From assembly GCA_003646875.1 (NCBI GenBank), contig QMLT01000052.1, positions 1 through 8,842 of the forward strand: 8,842 bases of DNA, in the 5' to 3' direction. Below are positions 1-6,077 of the stretch, piece by piece. The stretch is from Deltaproteobacteria bacterium (GTDB lineage Bacteria > Desulfobacterota > DSM-4660 > Desulfatiglandales > B25-G16). A program made the translations under genes and the position numbers. Within the stretch, counting starts at the first letter, position 1, and each line of letters opens with the position of its first letter. Under the pieces are notes generated by a model. That model did no database searches and was not told the origin of the DNA. It worked only from the letters and a program-made list of their open reading frames with translations.

Positions 1-1
1 A

Positions 2-490
2 CTGGCGAAATATTTGGGAGCCGCACCGGTAGCAATGCCTCAAAATCAGGCCTATGAGGCCCTGCAAAAAGGGGTAGTTGAGGCCACATTCTGCCCGATC
101 GAGACTCTTAAGGGATGGAAACAGGGCGAGGTGATAGATTATGTGATCGAGACCAAGGCCCTAGGCTACACAACAGCAATGTTTGCGGTTATGAACAAGC
201 AAAAATATGAATCCCTTCCCCCTGATATTCAAAGGATCTTTGATGAAGTCGGAGAGGAATGGGTTGATGTGCATGGAGATGTCTGGGACAGGGCTGACAG
301 AGCAGGTTTAAAATTTGTGATAGAGCTTGGCAAAAAGATCCATGGGCTCTCACCAGCACAGGAGAAAAAATGGGTACAGTCCATTACCCCGATCATTCTT
401 GAGTATCAATCAAAGATGGAAAAGAAGGGTCTTCCTGGAAAAAAGGCTGTAAAGGTTCTTAAAGGACTGGTTGCAAAATATAATAAGTAA
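2..490 (+). CDS. dctP: TRAP transporter solute-binding subunit DctP, 5'-truncated by the window edge
   Basis: This is the C-terminal 162 codons of a periplasmic solute-binding protein of the DctP family. Such proteins capture a small carboxylate or related acid and hand it to the DctQM membrane pair. The frame is open from base 2 and reads LAKYLGAAPVAMPQNQAYEA, which fits the family stretch where the ligand pocket meets the 'P..M...YeALQkGvVe' segment. It continues with TLKGWKQGEVIDYV, then a helical, Lys-rich C terminus. The TTG at base 14 is not the real start, because family similarity runs through it and the mature protein is normally about 300 residues or more; signal peptide and N-terminal lobe lie outside the window. 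The substrate cannot be read from this part. The gene is convergent with dctMQ, whereas TRAP genes are usually co-directional, so partnership with that pair is likely but not proven. Family call is firm. Confidence 0.9.
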   Translation: MAKYLGAAPVAMPQNQAYEALQKGVVEATFCPIETLKGWKQGEVIDYVIETKALGYTTAMFAVMNKQKYESLPPDIQRIFDEVGEEWVDVHGDVWDRADRAGLKFVIELGKKIHGLSPAQEKKWVQSITPIILEYQSKMEKKGLPGKKAVKVLKGLVAKYNK

Positions 491-521
491 GTTCTATAGA
501 AAATAAAAATCTTAAATTTAT

Positions 522-557
522 AAAAAAGGGTGCCAGAATTCCTGGTACCCTTTTTTT
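522..557. terminator. Bidirectional intrinsic terminator between dctP and dctM
   Basis: GGGTGCCAG (528-536) pairs with CTGGTACCC (542-550) around an AATTC loop, giving 9 base pairs with one G-U wobble. The stem is followed by seven T (551-557) on the plus strand and preceded by six A (522-527), so it has a T tract on either strand. It lies 31 bases after the dctP stop and 13 bases beyond the dctM stop, so it can end both convergent transcripts. Confidence 0.9.
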
Positions 558-570
558 CTATATGCCCCTA

Positions 571-1869
571 TCACATAAGGCTAGGTAAAAAGAGGACTAT
601 TTGGGGAAAGGTTAAGAGAATTACAACACAGGCCAAAAGAGCAAGGACAAAAGGCGCAACCCCCTTAAAGATAGTCTCAAGCGGGACATCCTTGGCAATA
701 CCATGAACCACATATACATTTACCCCTACTGGAGGTGTAATCACACCCATCTCAGTTACAAGAACAATGGCCACACCAAACCATATAGGGTCAAACCCAA
801 GGGCTGTAGCTACGGGATAAAAGATGGGAATTGTTAGCATAATCATGGCCAGGGCATCCATAAAACATCCACCAAACAGATATATAATAACTATTATCCC
901 CATAATGGCATAGCTTGGCAGGGGAAGTGCGCTTACCCAATTTGCCAAAATAAAGGGAATCCTGGTGATAGCCATGAAGTGGCCAAAGACAACCGCACCG
1001 GTGACTATAACCATGACCATACAACTTATCCTTGCTGAATCCATAAGGGATTGAACAAATCCCTCCCAGCTTAAGCTCCTCCTTAAAAGGGCAACAAGCA
1101 AGGTAAAAAAGGCGCCTACAGCCGCTGCCTCGGTTGGTGTAAATAGCCCAAAAAAAAGACCCCCCATCACAAAGGCAAAAATAATCAGGGCCTCCAAAAC
1201 TCCTACAAAGGACTTCACCTTCTCTTTTATTGTTGTTGATGGACCGGGAGGGGCAAGCTCTGGATTTATTCGCACCCTAATATATATAGTAAGAATAAAC
1301 AAAATGGCAAGAAGGATACCCGGTAAGATTCCGGCGGCAAAGAGCTTTCCAATAGATTGCTCTGTCATAATCCCATAAACAATAAATATAACACTCGGAG
1401 GTATAAGTATACCCAGACTTCCCCCTGCTGCAACAGTGCCTGTGGCCAGACTCATATCATATTTATACCGTCTCATCTCGGGCAGTGTTACAGTTGCCAT
1501 GGTAGCAGCGGTTGCGTTGGTTGAGCCTGATATGGCAGAAAATCCTGCGCACGCACCAATGGTGGCTATGGCCAGGCCTCCCCTATAGTGGCCCATAAAT
1601 ACATAAACTGAGTCATATAACCTTCTGCTTATTCCGGAATGGAAGGCGATCTGTCCCATAAATACAAAAAGAGGGATAACAGTCAGGCTATAAGAAGAGA
1701 ATGTCTCAAATACATCCTTGGCTAATAAATTAAGGCCTGCGCTAAGGTTAACTATATAACTGAAGCCAAGAAAGCCGACCAATGCCATGACAAAGCCGAC
1801 AGGCATCTTGGAGAAAAGAAGGATCACCAGGATGATTATGCCAATTATGCCGATTGTAGTCAGACTCAT
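571..1869 (-). CDS. dctM: TRAP transporter large permease subunit DctM
   Basis: The 432-residue protein is the large inner-membrane subunit that carries substrate with a sodium gradient, working with DctQ and a DctP binding protein. Length fits the family (about 425-440). It is hydrophobic almost throughout, with a dozen or so likely membrane segments. Family landmarks are ISGSTNATAAT (residues 113-123), GGSLGILIPPSV (149-160), FTPTEAAAVGAF (243-254) and ITPPVGVNVYVV (377-388). The SGS/TNA and TPP.G stretches correspond to regions that bind sodium and form the transport core in studied TRAP transporters. The start ATG overlaps the dctQ stop (ATGA, four bases) and a short AAGG element lies just before it, so translation is probably coupled to dctQ. 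Transcription should come from the promoter before dctQ and stop at the 522-557 terminator. Substrate is unknown. Confidence 0.95.
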   Translation of the reverse strand: MSLTTIGIIGIIILVILLFSKMPVGFVMALVGFLGFSYIVNLSAGLNLLAKDVFETFSSYSLTVIPLFVFMGQIAFHSGISRRLYDSVYVFMGHYRGGLAIATIGACAGFSAISGSTNATAATMATVTLPEMRRYKYDMSLATGTVAAGGSLGILIPPSVIFIVYGIMTEQSIGKLFAAGILPGILLAILFILTIYIRVRINPELAPPGPSTTIKEKVKSFVGVLEALIIFAFVMGGLFFGLFTPTEAAAVGAFFTLLVALLRRSLSWEGFVQSLMDSARISCMVMVIVTGAVVFGHFMAITRIPFILANWVSALPLPSYAIMGIIVIIYLFGGCFMDALAMIMLTIPIFYPVATALGFDPIWFGVAIVLVTEMGVITPPVGVNVYVVHGIAKDVPLETIFKGVAPFVLALLACVVILLTFPQIVLFLPSLM

Positions 1870-2354
1870 TTACCTTTAACCTTAGAGATAGCGTTTACTA
1901 GATCTACAGTAAGGACCAGACAGACAACCGCTGCACCCAGGGCCACTCCGTATATGATTGGATAAAAAGGCAGCTGCAAGGTCATAGAAACCTCCCCTGA
2001 CCTTTGGCAGTCCACACCATACAAGATACTCTGCCAGGCAATGAGGGCAAACAGTATGATTCCAAAAATTGAGATAAAACTCTCAACGATGCCCTGTAAC
2101 CTTTTGGGAAACATCTGTACAATAAGGCTCACTGCAACATGACCCTTTACCGCCAATGTATGGGCCATGGCAAAGGAGACAGCCACCGCCCCTAAAAGAG
2201 CAACAATTTCATAGGTTCCAGGGATGGGCTTGCGAAAAAAATAACGCAAGAAAATATCTACACTGGTAAGGGCCATCATGGCAAAAATTGCCAGGGCTGC
2301 TATAATGTCTAATCTTCGTGCCAGCAAAAGGGAATGCTTCTGAAAAGAAAACAT
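1866..2354 (-). CDS. dctQ: TRAP transporter small permease subunit DctQ
   Basis: The 162-residue protein is the small membrane subunit of a TRAP transporter, thought to stabilise DctM and help dock the binding protein. Four hydrophobic segments are visible at about residues 15-36, 48-66, 91-112 and 130-152, as expected for the family. The typical DctQ stretch SVDIFLRYFF followed by KPIPGTYEIV (residues 31-51) lies between the first two segments. Length is in the usual 150-200 range. The start is supported by GAAGAGG (complement of 2360-2366) about five bases upstream of the ATG. The gene opens a two-gene unit with dctM, whose start overlaps this stop. Sequence identity within the family is low in general, but the motif, topology and neighbour make the call secure. 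Confidence 0.93.
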   Translation of the reverse strand: MFSFQKHSLLLARRLDIIAALAIFAMMALTSVDIFLRYFFRKPIPGTYEIVALLGAVAVSFAMAHTLAVKGHVAVSLIVQMFPKRLQGIVESFISIFGIILFALIAWQSILYGVDCQRSGEVSMTLQLPFYPIIYGVALGAAVVCLVLTVDLVNAISKVKGK

Positions 2355-2416
2355 ATAAACCTCTTCACTGAATATTAGGATACATGTACACGTCTTAGTA
2401 GCTACAATATAGCTAA

Positions 2417-2445
2417 AGCATAACAGCTAATTTAAAAAAGGTCAA
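2417..2445 (-). promoter_or_regulatory. Candidate sigma70 promoter for dctQM
   Basis: On the minus strand, TTGACC (2445-2440) is followed after exactly 17 bases by TATGCT (2422-2417). Transcription would start near 2410, leaving a leader of about 55 bases before dctQ. Perfect palindromes GTAGCTAC (2398-2405) and TACATGTA (2381-2388) lie in that leader and could be protein-binding sites, though short palindromes are common in AT-rich DNA. Confidence 0.6.
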
Positions 2446-2474
2446 TTTAAAAAAAATATATGCTATTTTTGTAA

Positions 2475-2503
2475 TTGACTCTCAAACATTCCTTTCCTAT
2501 ACT
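2475..2503 (+). promoter_or_regulatory. Candidate sigma70 promoter for the dodecin gene
   Basis: TTGACT (2475-2480), a 17-base spacer and TATACT (2498-2503) make a near-consensus promoter facing the dodecin gene. The start of transcription would be near 2510, giving an unusually long leader of about 147 bases for so small a gene. The inverted repeat CTATAC-T-GTATAG (2497-2509) covers the -10 element, where a bound repressor would block polymerase. Confidence 0.65.
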
Positions 2504-2621
2504 GTATAGAAAAAGATTAGCACCCTTTAAATCATAATTACTCAAATTTTGCGCAGAAACCTTATATCACTATTTTAAAAAAATTGAGAAGGGAAAGGAG
2601 GTGACGTAACAAGGAGGCGGA

Positions 2622-2654
2622 ATGGTATTTAATCTTAACAAAAAAAGGAGGTAG
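2622..2654 (+). CDS. Possible 10-codon leader peptide upstream of the dodecin gene
   Basis: An ATG at 2622 opens the frame MVFNLNKKRR and stops at TAG (2652-2654), two bases before the dodecin ATG. A strong Shine-Dalgarno sequence, AAGGAGG (2611-2617), lies four bases upstream, better placed than for many real genes here. The last codons (AAA AAA AGG AGG) are themselves the Shine-Dalgarno sequence of the dodecin gene, so ribosomes reading the short frame would cover and then release that site. This suggests translational coupling or attenuation. Expression is not shown; the frame is short enough to be chance, and the purine-rich sequence may exist only to serve ribosome binding. Confidence 0.35.
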   Translation: MVFNLNKKRR

Positions 2655-2656
2655 CT

Positions 2657-2866
2657 ATGGAAAGTAGCACATATAAGATTATTGAGCTTGTGGGGACCAG
2701 CCCGAATTCATGGGAAGAGGCTGCAACAAATGCTATTGATAGAGCATCGAAAAGTCTTAAGGACTTAAGAATTGCAGAAATCAACAAGTTAGATCTGACC
2801 ATTGAGGATGGTAAGGTCACAGGTTTCAGAACCAGGATTAACGTCTCATTTAAATATCATGATTAA
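2657..2866 (+). CDS. Dodecin-family small protein, variant without canonical flavin contacts
   Basis: The 69-residue protein matches the dodecin family throughout: YKIIELVGTS (6-15), a helix with SWEEAATNAIDRASKSL (18-34), LRIAEI (37-42), IEDGKV (49-54) and a final strand INVSFKYHD (61-69). Dodecins fold as a beta-alpha-beta-beta unit and assemble into hollow dodecamers that store flavins or related ligands. In the Halobacterium protein the flavin stacks on a Trp and contacts a Gln; by alignment of the shared AIDRA and AE landmarks these positions are Ile39 and Arg58 here. Flavin storage is therefore uncertain. Related bacterial proteins with this pattern exist, so it is a subfamily rather than decay. 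The ATG is fixed by AAAAAAGGAGG (2641-2651) at five-base spacing. The gene probably stands alone behind its own promoter, with a hairpin after its stop. Confidence 0.88.
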   Translation: MESSTYKIIELVGTSPNSWEEAATNAIDRASKSLKDLRIAEINKLDLTIEDGKVTGFRTRINVSFKYHD

Positions 2867-2879
2867 ACTTTTGCCTGAT

Positions 2880-2914
2880 AAGATGGCCTGGAACAATTAT
2901 TTTCAGGCCATCTT
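2880..2914. terminator. Strong hairpin between the convergent dodecin and GHMP kinase genes
   Basis: AAGATGGCCTG (2880-2890) is perfectly complementary to CAGGCCATCTT (2904-2914). The pairing continues inward by a G-U and two A-U pairs to a seven-base loop (2894-2900), giving a 14-pair stem. It lies 13 bases after the dodecin stop and about 30 bases beyond the stop of the opposing gene. Neither side has a clean T tract, so termination may be weak or the hairpin may instead protect transcript 3' ends. Confidence 0.6.
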
Positions 2915-2944
2915 GTTACAAGTTTATGCGCCTTTCTATCTTTC

Positions 2945-4015
2945 CTATAATAACACTCTTACCCCGATGGGATCTACATTACATTCAAGTATCCCTCCCC
3001 CTTTCGCGCCTTTCAATATATAAGCCCATATTTCTCTTAATCTTTGTATCGTATCAATCTCGCCAAGGGCCCAGACAGCGCCGCCACCTCCTGCGCCTGT
3101 AAATCTGGCGCCACACCCAGCTTTTTCAGACTCCTCAATAAGTCGTGTAATTATTGGCGTGAATGCCTCAGGGGTTAGTTTCTTCCTTATCGCAACCTCG
3201 TTTATTAACTCTTGAACTGCCTTGTTCCATCTTCGCTCTTTTATATGCGACGCAAACCGACTGACAATGTTATTTACTTCAATCCATCCAGACCTTGTCT
3301 CTCCTTGTAAAAATTTTTCTATCCATAATCTATTTATCCTGGCTGACAGATGTTTCCTACCGCTATAGGCAACAAGGATCCTTTTTGATATTTCCTTCTG
3401 CCCATTCTCATCAAGAATAGATTCTCTCTTAAATGGCCTTTCTCTCCGGGAGTAATGCAAGGACCACTTATTCACGCCACCAAACACCGCTGCTCCATGA
3501 TCCTGCATCCCACACATCCCGCCATTTACTGCATCCTCTAAATGATACGCAAGATGGAGGATGTCCTCGTTGTTAATCTCATTTTCATGCAACAAACTTT
3601 TAACCACAGAAAATGCCTTTAGGGTTGCAACCGCAGCAGTGCTCGATCCTCCAAGACCGGCATTAACAGGAGAAGTTGATCTTATCTCTATCTCCAATCC
3701 GTGAAACCGAAAAAAAGATGCGATGGCAAAAAAGAGGCCAAACTGTGAATTAAAGGGGGCTTTATCCAATGGGTATGCCTCCTGTGTATCAAAATTATCT
3801 GAAGATATTCTGACCCACCCTGATTTGTAAGGCAAGAGAGTCACATACGTTCTTAGGCTTATCGCCAGATTTACCGTTACAGGGTCCACCACCTCCAAAG
3901 GAAGGGCCAGGGCCTTAATATCCCAGGTGCCTCCGGAGTCAATCCTGGATGGGGCTGAAGTCTTTATCGGATTTTTTTCCAGGAGTTCTTTTATACATAC
4001 ATTGGATCGGGGCAT
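2945..4015 (-). CDS. GHMP-family sugar kinase, heptose-7-phosphate kinase/galactokinase-like
   Basis: The 356-residue cytoplasmic protein is an ATP-dependent small-molecule kinase of the GHMP superfamily. All three family motifs are present: SAPSRIDSGGTWDIK (20-34) for substrate and N-terminal contacts, the phosphate-binding loop SPVNAGLGGSSTAAVA (115-130), and the C-terminal loop CGARFTGAGGGGAVWAL (301-317). GMQDHGAAVFGG (169-180) holds the probable catalytic Asp172, in the position of the GKQDQYAAA stretch of D-glycero-D-manno-heptose 7-phosphate kinases (HddA). VAYSGRKHLSARI (215-227) also resembles that group, so a sugar or sugar-phosphate substrate is likely; the exact one cannot be told. 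The start is set by CCAGGAGGA (complement of 4019-4027) just before the ATG. It lies 69 bases after hemL on the same strand, so co-transcription is plausible although no metabolic link to heme synthesis is known. Confidence 0.85.
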   Translation of the reverse strand: MPRSNVCIKELLEKNPIKTSAPSRIDSGGTWDIKALALPLEVVDPVTVNLAISLRTYVTLLPYKSGWVRISSDNFDTQEAYPLDKAPFNSQFGLFFAIASFFRFHGLEIEIRSTSPVNAGLGGSSTAAVATLKAFSVVKSLLHENEINNEDILHLAYHLEDAVNGGMCGMQDHGAAVFGGVNKWSLHYSRRERPFKRESILDENGQKEISKRILVAYSGRKHLSARINRLWIEKFLQGETRSGWIEVNNIVSRFASHIKERRWNKAVQELINEVAIRKKLTPEAFTPIITRLIEESEKAGCGARFTGAGGGGAVWALGEIDTIQRLREIWAYILKGAKGGGILECNVDPIGVRVLL

Positions 4016-4084
4016 ATATCCTCCTGGCTGACCTGGCCTGAAGAGAGGAATATCTATATTTAAAGAAGGCTGGTCTGGTTAGCC

Positions 4085-5365
4085 TTAAAGTTTTTTAAAG
4101 GCATTAAAGGCAAAGTCAATCGTTTTCTTCATGATCTCCTCATTATGGGCCAAGGAGATAAATATGGACTCAAAAGGGGATGGGGCTAAATAGATTCTCT
4201 GGGCCAACATCTCTTTATAAAACGGTATGTATTTTGAGGCGTTAGTTGCCTTCGCTGAGGTAAAATCAACGACTGGGGATGTAGTAAAAAAGAGAGAACC
4301 CATTGAACCTGCCCTATTGATAACTATATCCACTCCTGCCTTTACAGCCGCATCTTTGAGGCCAGAAAAAAGAAATCTCGATTTTTCCTCTAATCTTGTA
4401 TAAATTTCCTTATTCTTTAAAATCATTAGCGTTGCCATGCCTGCAGCCATAGCCAATGGATTACCCGACAGTGTTCCTGCTTGATAGATATTACCATCAG
4501 GGGCGACCTGGGACATGATATCCTTCCTCCCTCCGTAGGCCCCTACCGGAAGGCCACCACCGATTATCTTGCCTAAACACGTGAGATCGGGCATAATATT
4601 ATAGAGTTCTTGGGCCCCTCCAGGGCTTACCCTGAATCCTGTTATGACTTCATCGAATATAAGGAGGATACCATTTTCTTTCGTGATCTCTCTTAGGCCT
4701 TCTAAAAAGCCTTCCTCTGGCAATACCACCCCCATATTCCCTGCAATAGGCTCTACAATAACAGCAGCTATCTGGGCGCCAAATTTTTCAACTGCCTTCT
4801 CTACAGCCTCTAAACTATTGAATGGGAGTGAAATACTAAGTCTTGCTAAATCAGCCGGGATTCCAGGACTGCCAGGGATGCCAAAGGTAGCCATTCCTGA
4901 ACCAGCGCTAACCAGGCTGCTATCGTTATGGCCGTGATAGCAGCCATCAAACTTGATGATCATATCCCTGTTAGTAAATCCCCTGGCCAGGCGAATAGCG
5001 CTCATAGTAGCCTCTGTGCCAGAGTTTACCATTCTAACCATTTCAACTGAAGGCACAGTTTCAACAATCATTTTTGCAAGATTAAGCTCAAGCTCAGTAG
5101 GAGCGCCATAACTGGTTCCATTTTCTAACGCATCGCTGATTGCCTGAATTACCTCTGGATGCCTATGCCCTAATATCATTGGTCCCCAGGAACAGACATA
5201 ATCAATGTATCTTTTCCCTTCCATATCCCATAAATAACAGCCGTCCGCCCTCCTTATAAAAGGAGGATCAACCCCCACAGATCGACCAGCCCGCACTGGA
5301 CTGTTCACACCGCCAGGGATAATCTCCTGTGCCTTTAAAAAAAGTTCCTTAGATCTCTTACCCAT
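4085..5365 (-). CDS. hemL: Glutamate-1-semialdehyde 2,1-aminomutase
   Basis: The 426-residue cytoplasmic enzyme converts glutamate-1-semialdehyde to 5-aminolevulinate, the first common tetrapyrrole precursor, using pyridoxal phosphate. Length matches the family (E. coli HemL is 426). Visible landmarks are IIPGGVNSPVRA (15-26), the cofactor-phosphate segment NSGTEATMSAIRLAR (114-128), YHGHND (143-148), FDEVITGFR (237-245) and the cofactor Lys266 in CLGKIIGGGLPVGAYGG (263-279). This set separates it from ordinary class III aminotransferases. The ATG at 5365 is the only sensible start, because a stop lies two codons upstream in frame, but no good Shine-Dalgarno sequence precedes it, so translation may be weak or aided by the upstream gene. 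It follows ahbB by 63 bases on the same strand, joining the first and a late step of siroheme-dependent heme synthesis in one unit. Confidence 0.97.
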   Translation of the reverse strand: MGKRSKELFLKAQEIIPGGVNSPVRAGRSVGVDPPFIRRADGCYLWDMEGKRYIDYVCSWGPMILGHRHPEVIQAISDALENGTSYGAPTELELNLAKMIVETVPSVEMVRMVNSGTEATMSAIRLARGFTNRDMIIKFDGCYHGHNDSSLVSAGSGMATFGIPGSPGIPADLARLSISLPFNSLEAVEKAVEKFGAQIAAVIVEPIAGNMGVVLPEEGFLEGLREITKENGILLIFDEVITGFRVSPGGAQELYNIMPDLTCLGKIIGGGLPVGAYGGRKDIMSQVAPDGNIYQAGTLSGNPLAMAAGMATLMILKNKEIYTRLEEKSRFLFSGLKDAAVKAGVDIVINRAGSMGSLFFTTSPVVDFTSAKATNASKYIPFYKEMLAQRIYLAPSPFESIFISLAHNEEIMKKTIDFAFNAFKKL

Positions 5366-5428
5366 AAATTAATAGTCAGATTGTTTTCTTGTACTTCTTA
5401 TGTTAAAACCCTATAAATTCAGTAAACT

Positions 5429-5893
5429 TTAAAAATATCTTGGACTCGTCTTTTTAAATTCCTTAAGGGTTAAAAGTAAAACATAATCTTTTATTCCTGT
5501 TTTTTCGGCAATCCTTTTGCAAATGCCCTGGCAATCTTTTTTGCTTTTACCATGGATCATGGTAAAGATATTATATCTCCATTTCTCTGCAATTTTTCGC
5601 TGATAGCAATGGCTCACCTCCTTAAAGGCTGCCATTAAAAATCCGGTTTCGTCTATTTTATCGTCAGGCACACACCAGGCAACCATGGCATTTGCTTTAA
5701 ATCCAACCCGTTGATGATAAAGGGTCGCCCCCAATCGTCTGAGCATGCCTTGCTCTTTTAACAGTTTTATTCTATCGAGTAATTCTCCTTCGTCTATCCC
5801 AATTCTTTTTGCTAAAACAGCAAAAGGTCTCTCTGTTAAAGGAAGATCTCCCTGGAGGAAATGAATAATTTTTTTTTCAAGATCATCAAGCAT
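5429..5893 (-). CDS. ahbB: Siroheme decarboxylase subunit AhbB (Lrp/AsnC-fold)
   Basis: The 154-residue protein belongs to the AhbA/AhbB family, whose members look like Lrp/AsnC regulators but decarboxylate siroheme to 12,18-didecarboxysiroheme on the alternative route to heme b. It has an N-terminal winged-helix portion (2-52) and then an effector-like domain carrying the subfamily marks LRRLGATLYHQ (51-61), VSHCYQR (93-99), YNIFTMIHG (107-115) and the C-terminal FKKTSPRYF (146-154). The HCYQR and FKKTS..YF stretches fit AhbB rather than AhbA. Studied enzymes need AhbA and AhbB together, and no ahbA is in the window. The ATG at 5893 is the first start after in-frame non-start codons. The only purine-rich stretch before it lies in a hairpin (5902-5921). 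The neighbouring hemL supports a biosynthetic rather than DNA-binding role. Confidence 0.9.
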   Translation of the reverse strand: MLDDLEKKIIHFLQGDLPLTERPFAVLAKRIGIDEGELLDRIKLLKEQGMLRRLGATLYHQRVGFKANAMVAWCVPDDKIDETGFLMAAFKEVSHCYQRKIAEKWRYNIFTMIHGKSKKDCQGICKRIAEKTGIKDYVLLLTLKEFKKTSPRYF

Positions 5894-5901
5894 GTCAACG
5901 A

Positions 5902-5921
5902 CCCCGCCCTTCCGGGCGAGG
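5902..5921 (-). promoter_or_regulatory. GGAA-loop hairpin just upstream of the ahbB start
   Basis: In the minus-strand transcript CCTCGCCC pairs with GGGCGGGG (eight pairs with one U-G) around a GGAA tetraloop. The hairpin ends eight bases before the ahbB ATG. The GGGCGGGG arm is the only Shine-Dalgarno-like sequence at that start, so the fold would hide it from ribosomes. Whether it regulates ahbB is inference. Confidence 0.45.
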
Positions 5922-5942
5922 CTTAAAAAAGTAAGTCATTCA

Positions 5943-6037
5943 TGCGCCGCCTCCATCCCCACACTCTCGGGTGGGCCATTAAAGGGCGGCGGCAAATCCT
6001 ATAAGCTACCGCTTGCCTCCCAAGGCTCAGGGCGCAG
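5943..6037 (-). other. GC-rich inverted-repeat block: candidate leader RNA or interspersed repeat
   Basis: Between ahbB and the divergent HD-GYP gene lies a GC-rich block (39 of 60 bases G or C in 5941-6000, against 14 of 60 in 6061-6120). TGCGCC (5943-5948) pairs with GGCGCA (6031-6036) to enclose about 80 bases. Inside are CCCAC/GTGGG (5958-5962 with 5971-5975) and GGCAA/TTGCC (5991-5995 with 6013-6017). A competing pairing is GCCGCC (5946-5951) with GGCGGC (5985-5990). On the minus strand it would sit in the ahbB leader, just after a TATTAT element (6043-6038). I recognise no riboswitch family (no cobalamin, TPP, FMN or SAM landmarks), and it is not a tRNA. A dispersed palindromic repeat is an equally good explanation. 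Confidence 0.4.
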
Positions 6038-6077
6038 ATAATAAACACAAGAAACCCAACAAACATTAATATGTCAA
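6038..6077 (-). promoter_or_regulatory. Possible promoter elements for the ahbB-hemL-kinase unit
   Basis: On the minus strand TTGACA (6077-6072) is a perfect -35 element, but the position 17 bases on reads TTTCTT. The better -10, TATTAT (6043-6038), is 28 bases away, too far to pair with it. Transcription probably begins in this AT-rich stretch, since it is the only such region upstream of ahbB, but the exact promoter cannot be fixed. Confidence 0.3.

Noticed and set aside
2605..2614. CGTAACAAGG matches a universally conserved stretch near the 3' end of 16S rRNA
   Set aside because: Only ten bases match and the flanks do not resemble 16S rRNA; it is best explained by chance within a purine-rich ribosome-binding region.
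4644..4937. 97-codon plus-strand open frame inside hemL
   Set aside because: It lies wholly within a conserved enzyme gene on the other strand, has no family resemblance and follows hemL codon structure.
5924..5977. Minus-strand 18-codon frame (MAHPRVWGWRRRMNDLLF) inside the GC-rich block
   Set aside because: It has no Shine-Dalgarno sequence, is very short, and the block is dominated by inverted repeats that impose the codons; I could not support translation.
5943..6037. tRNA-like or 6S-like RNA in the GC-rich block
   Set aside because: A closing helix with hairpins superficially recalls a cloverleaf, but there is no T-loop sequence or anticodon arm of proper size, and the enclosed length is too short for 6S RNA.
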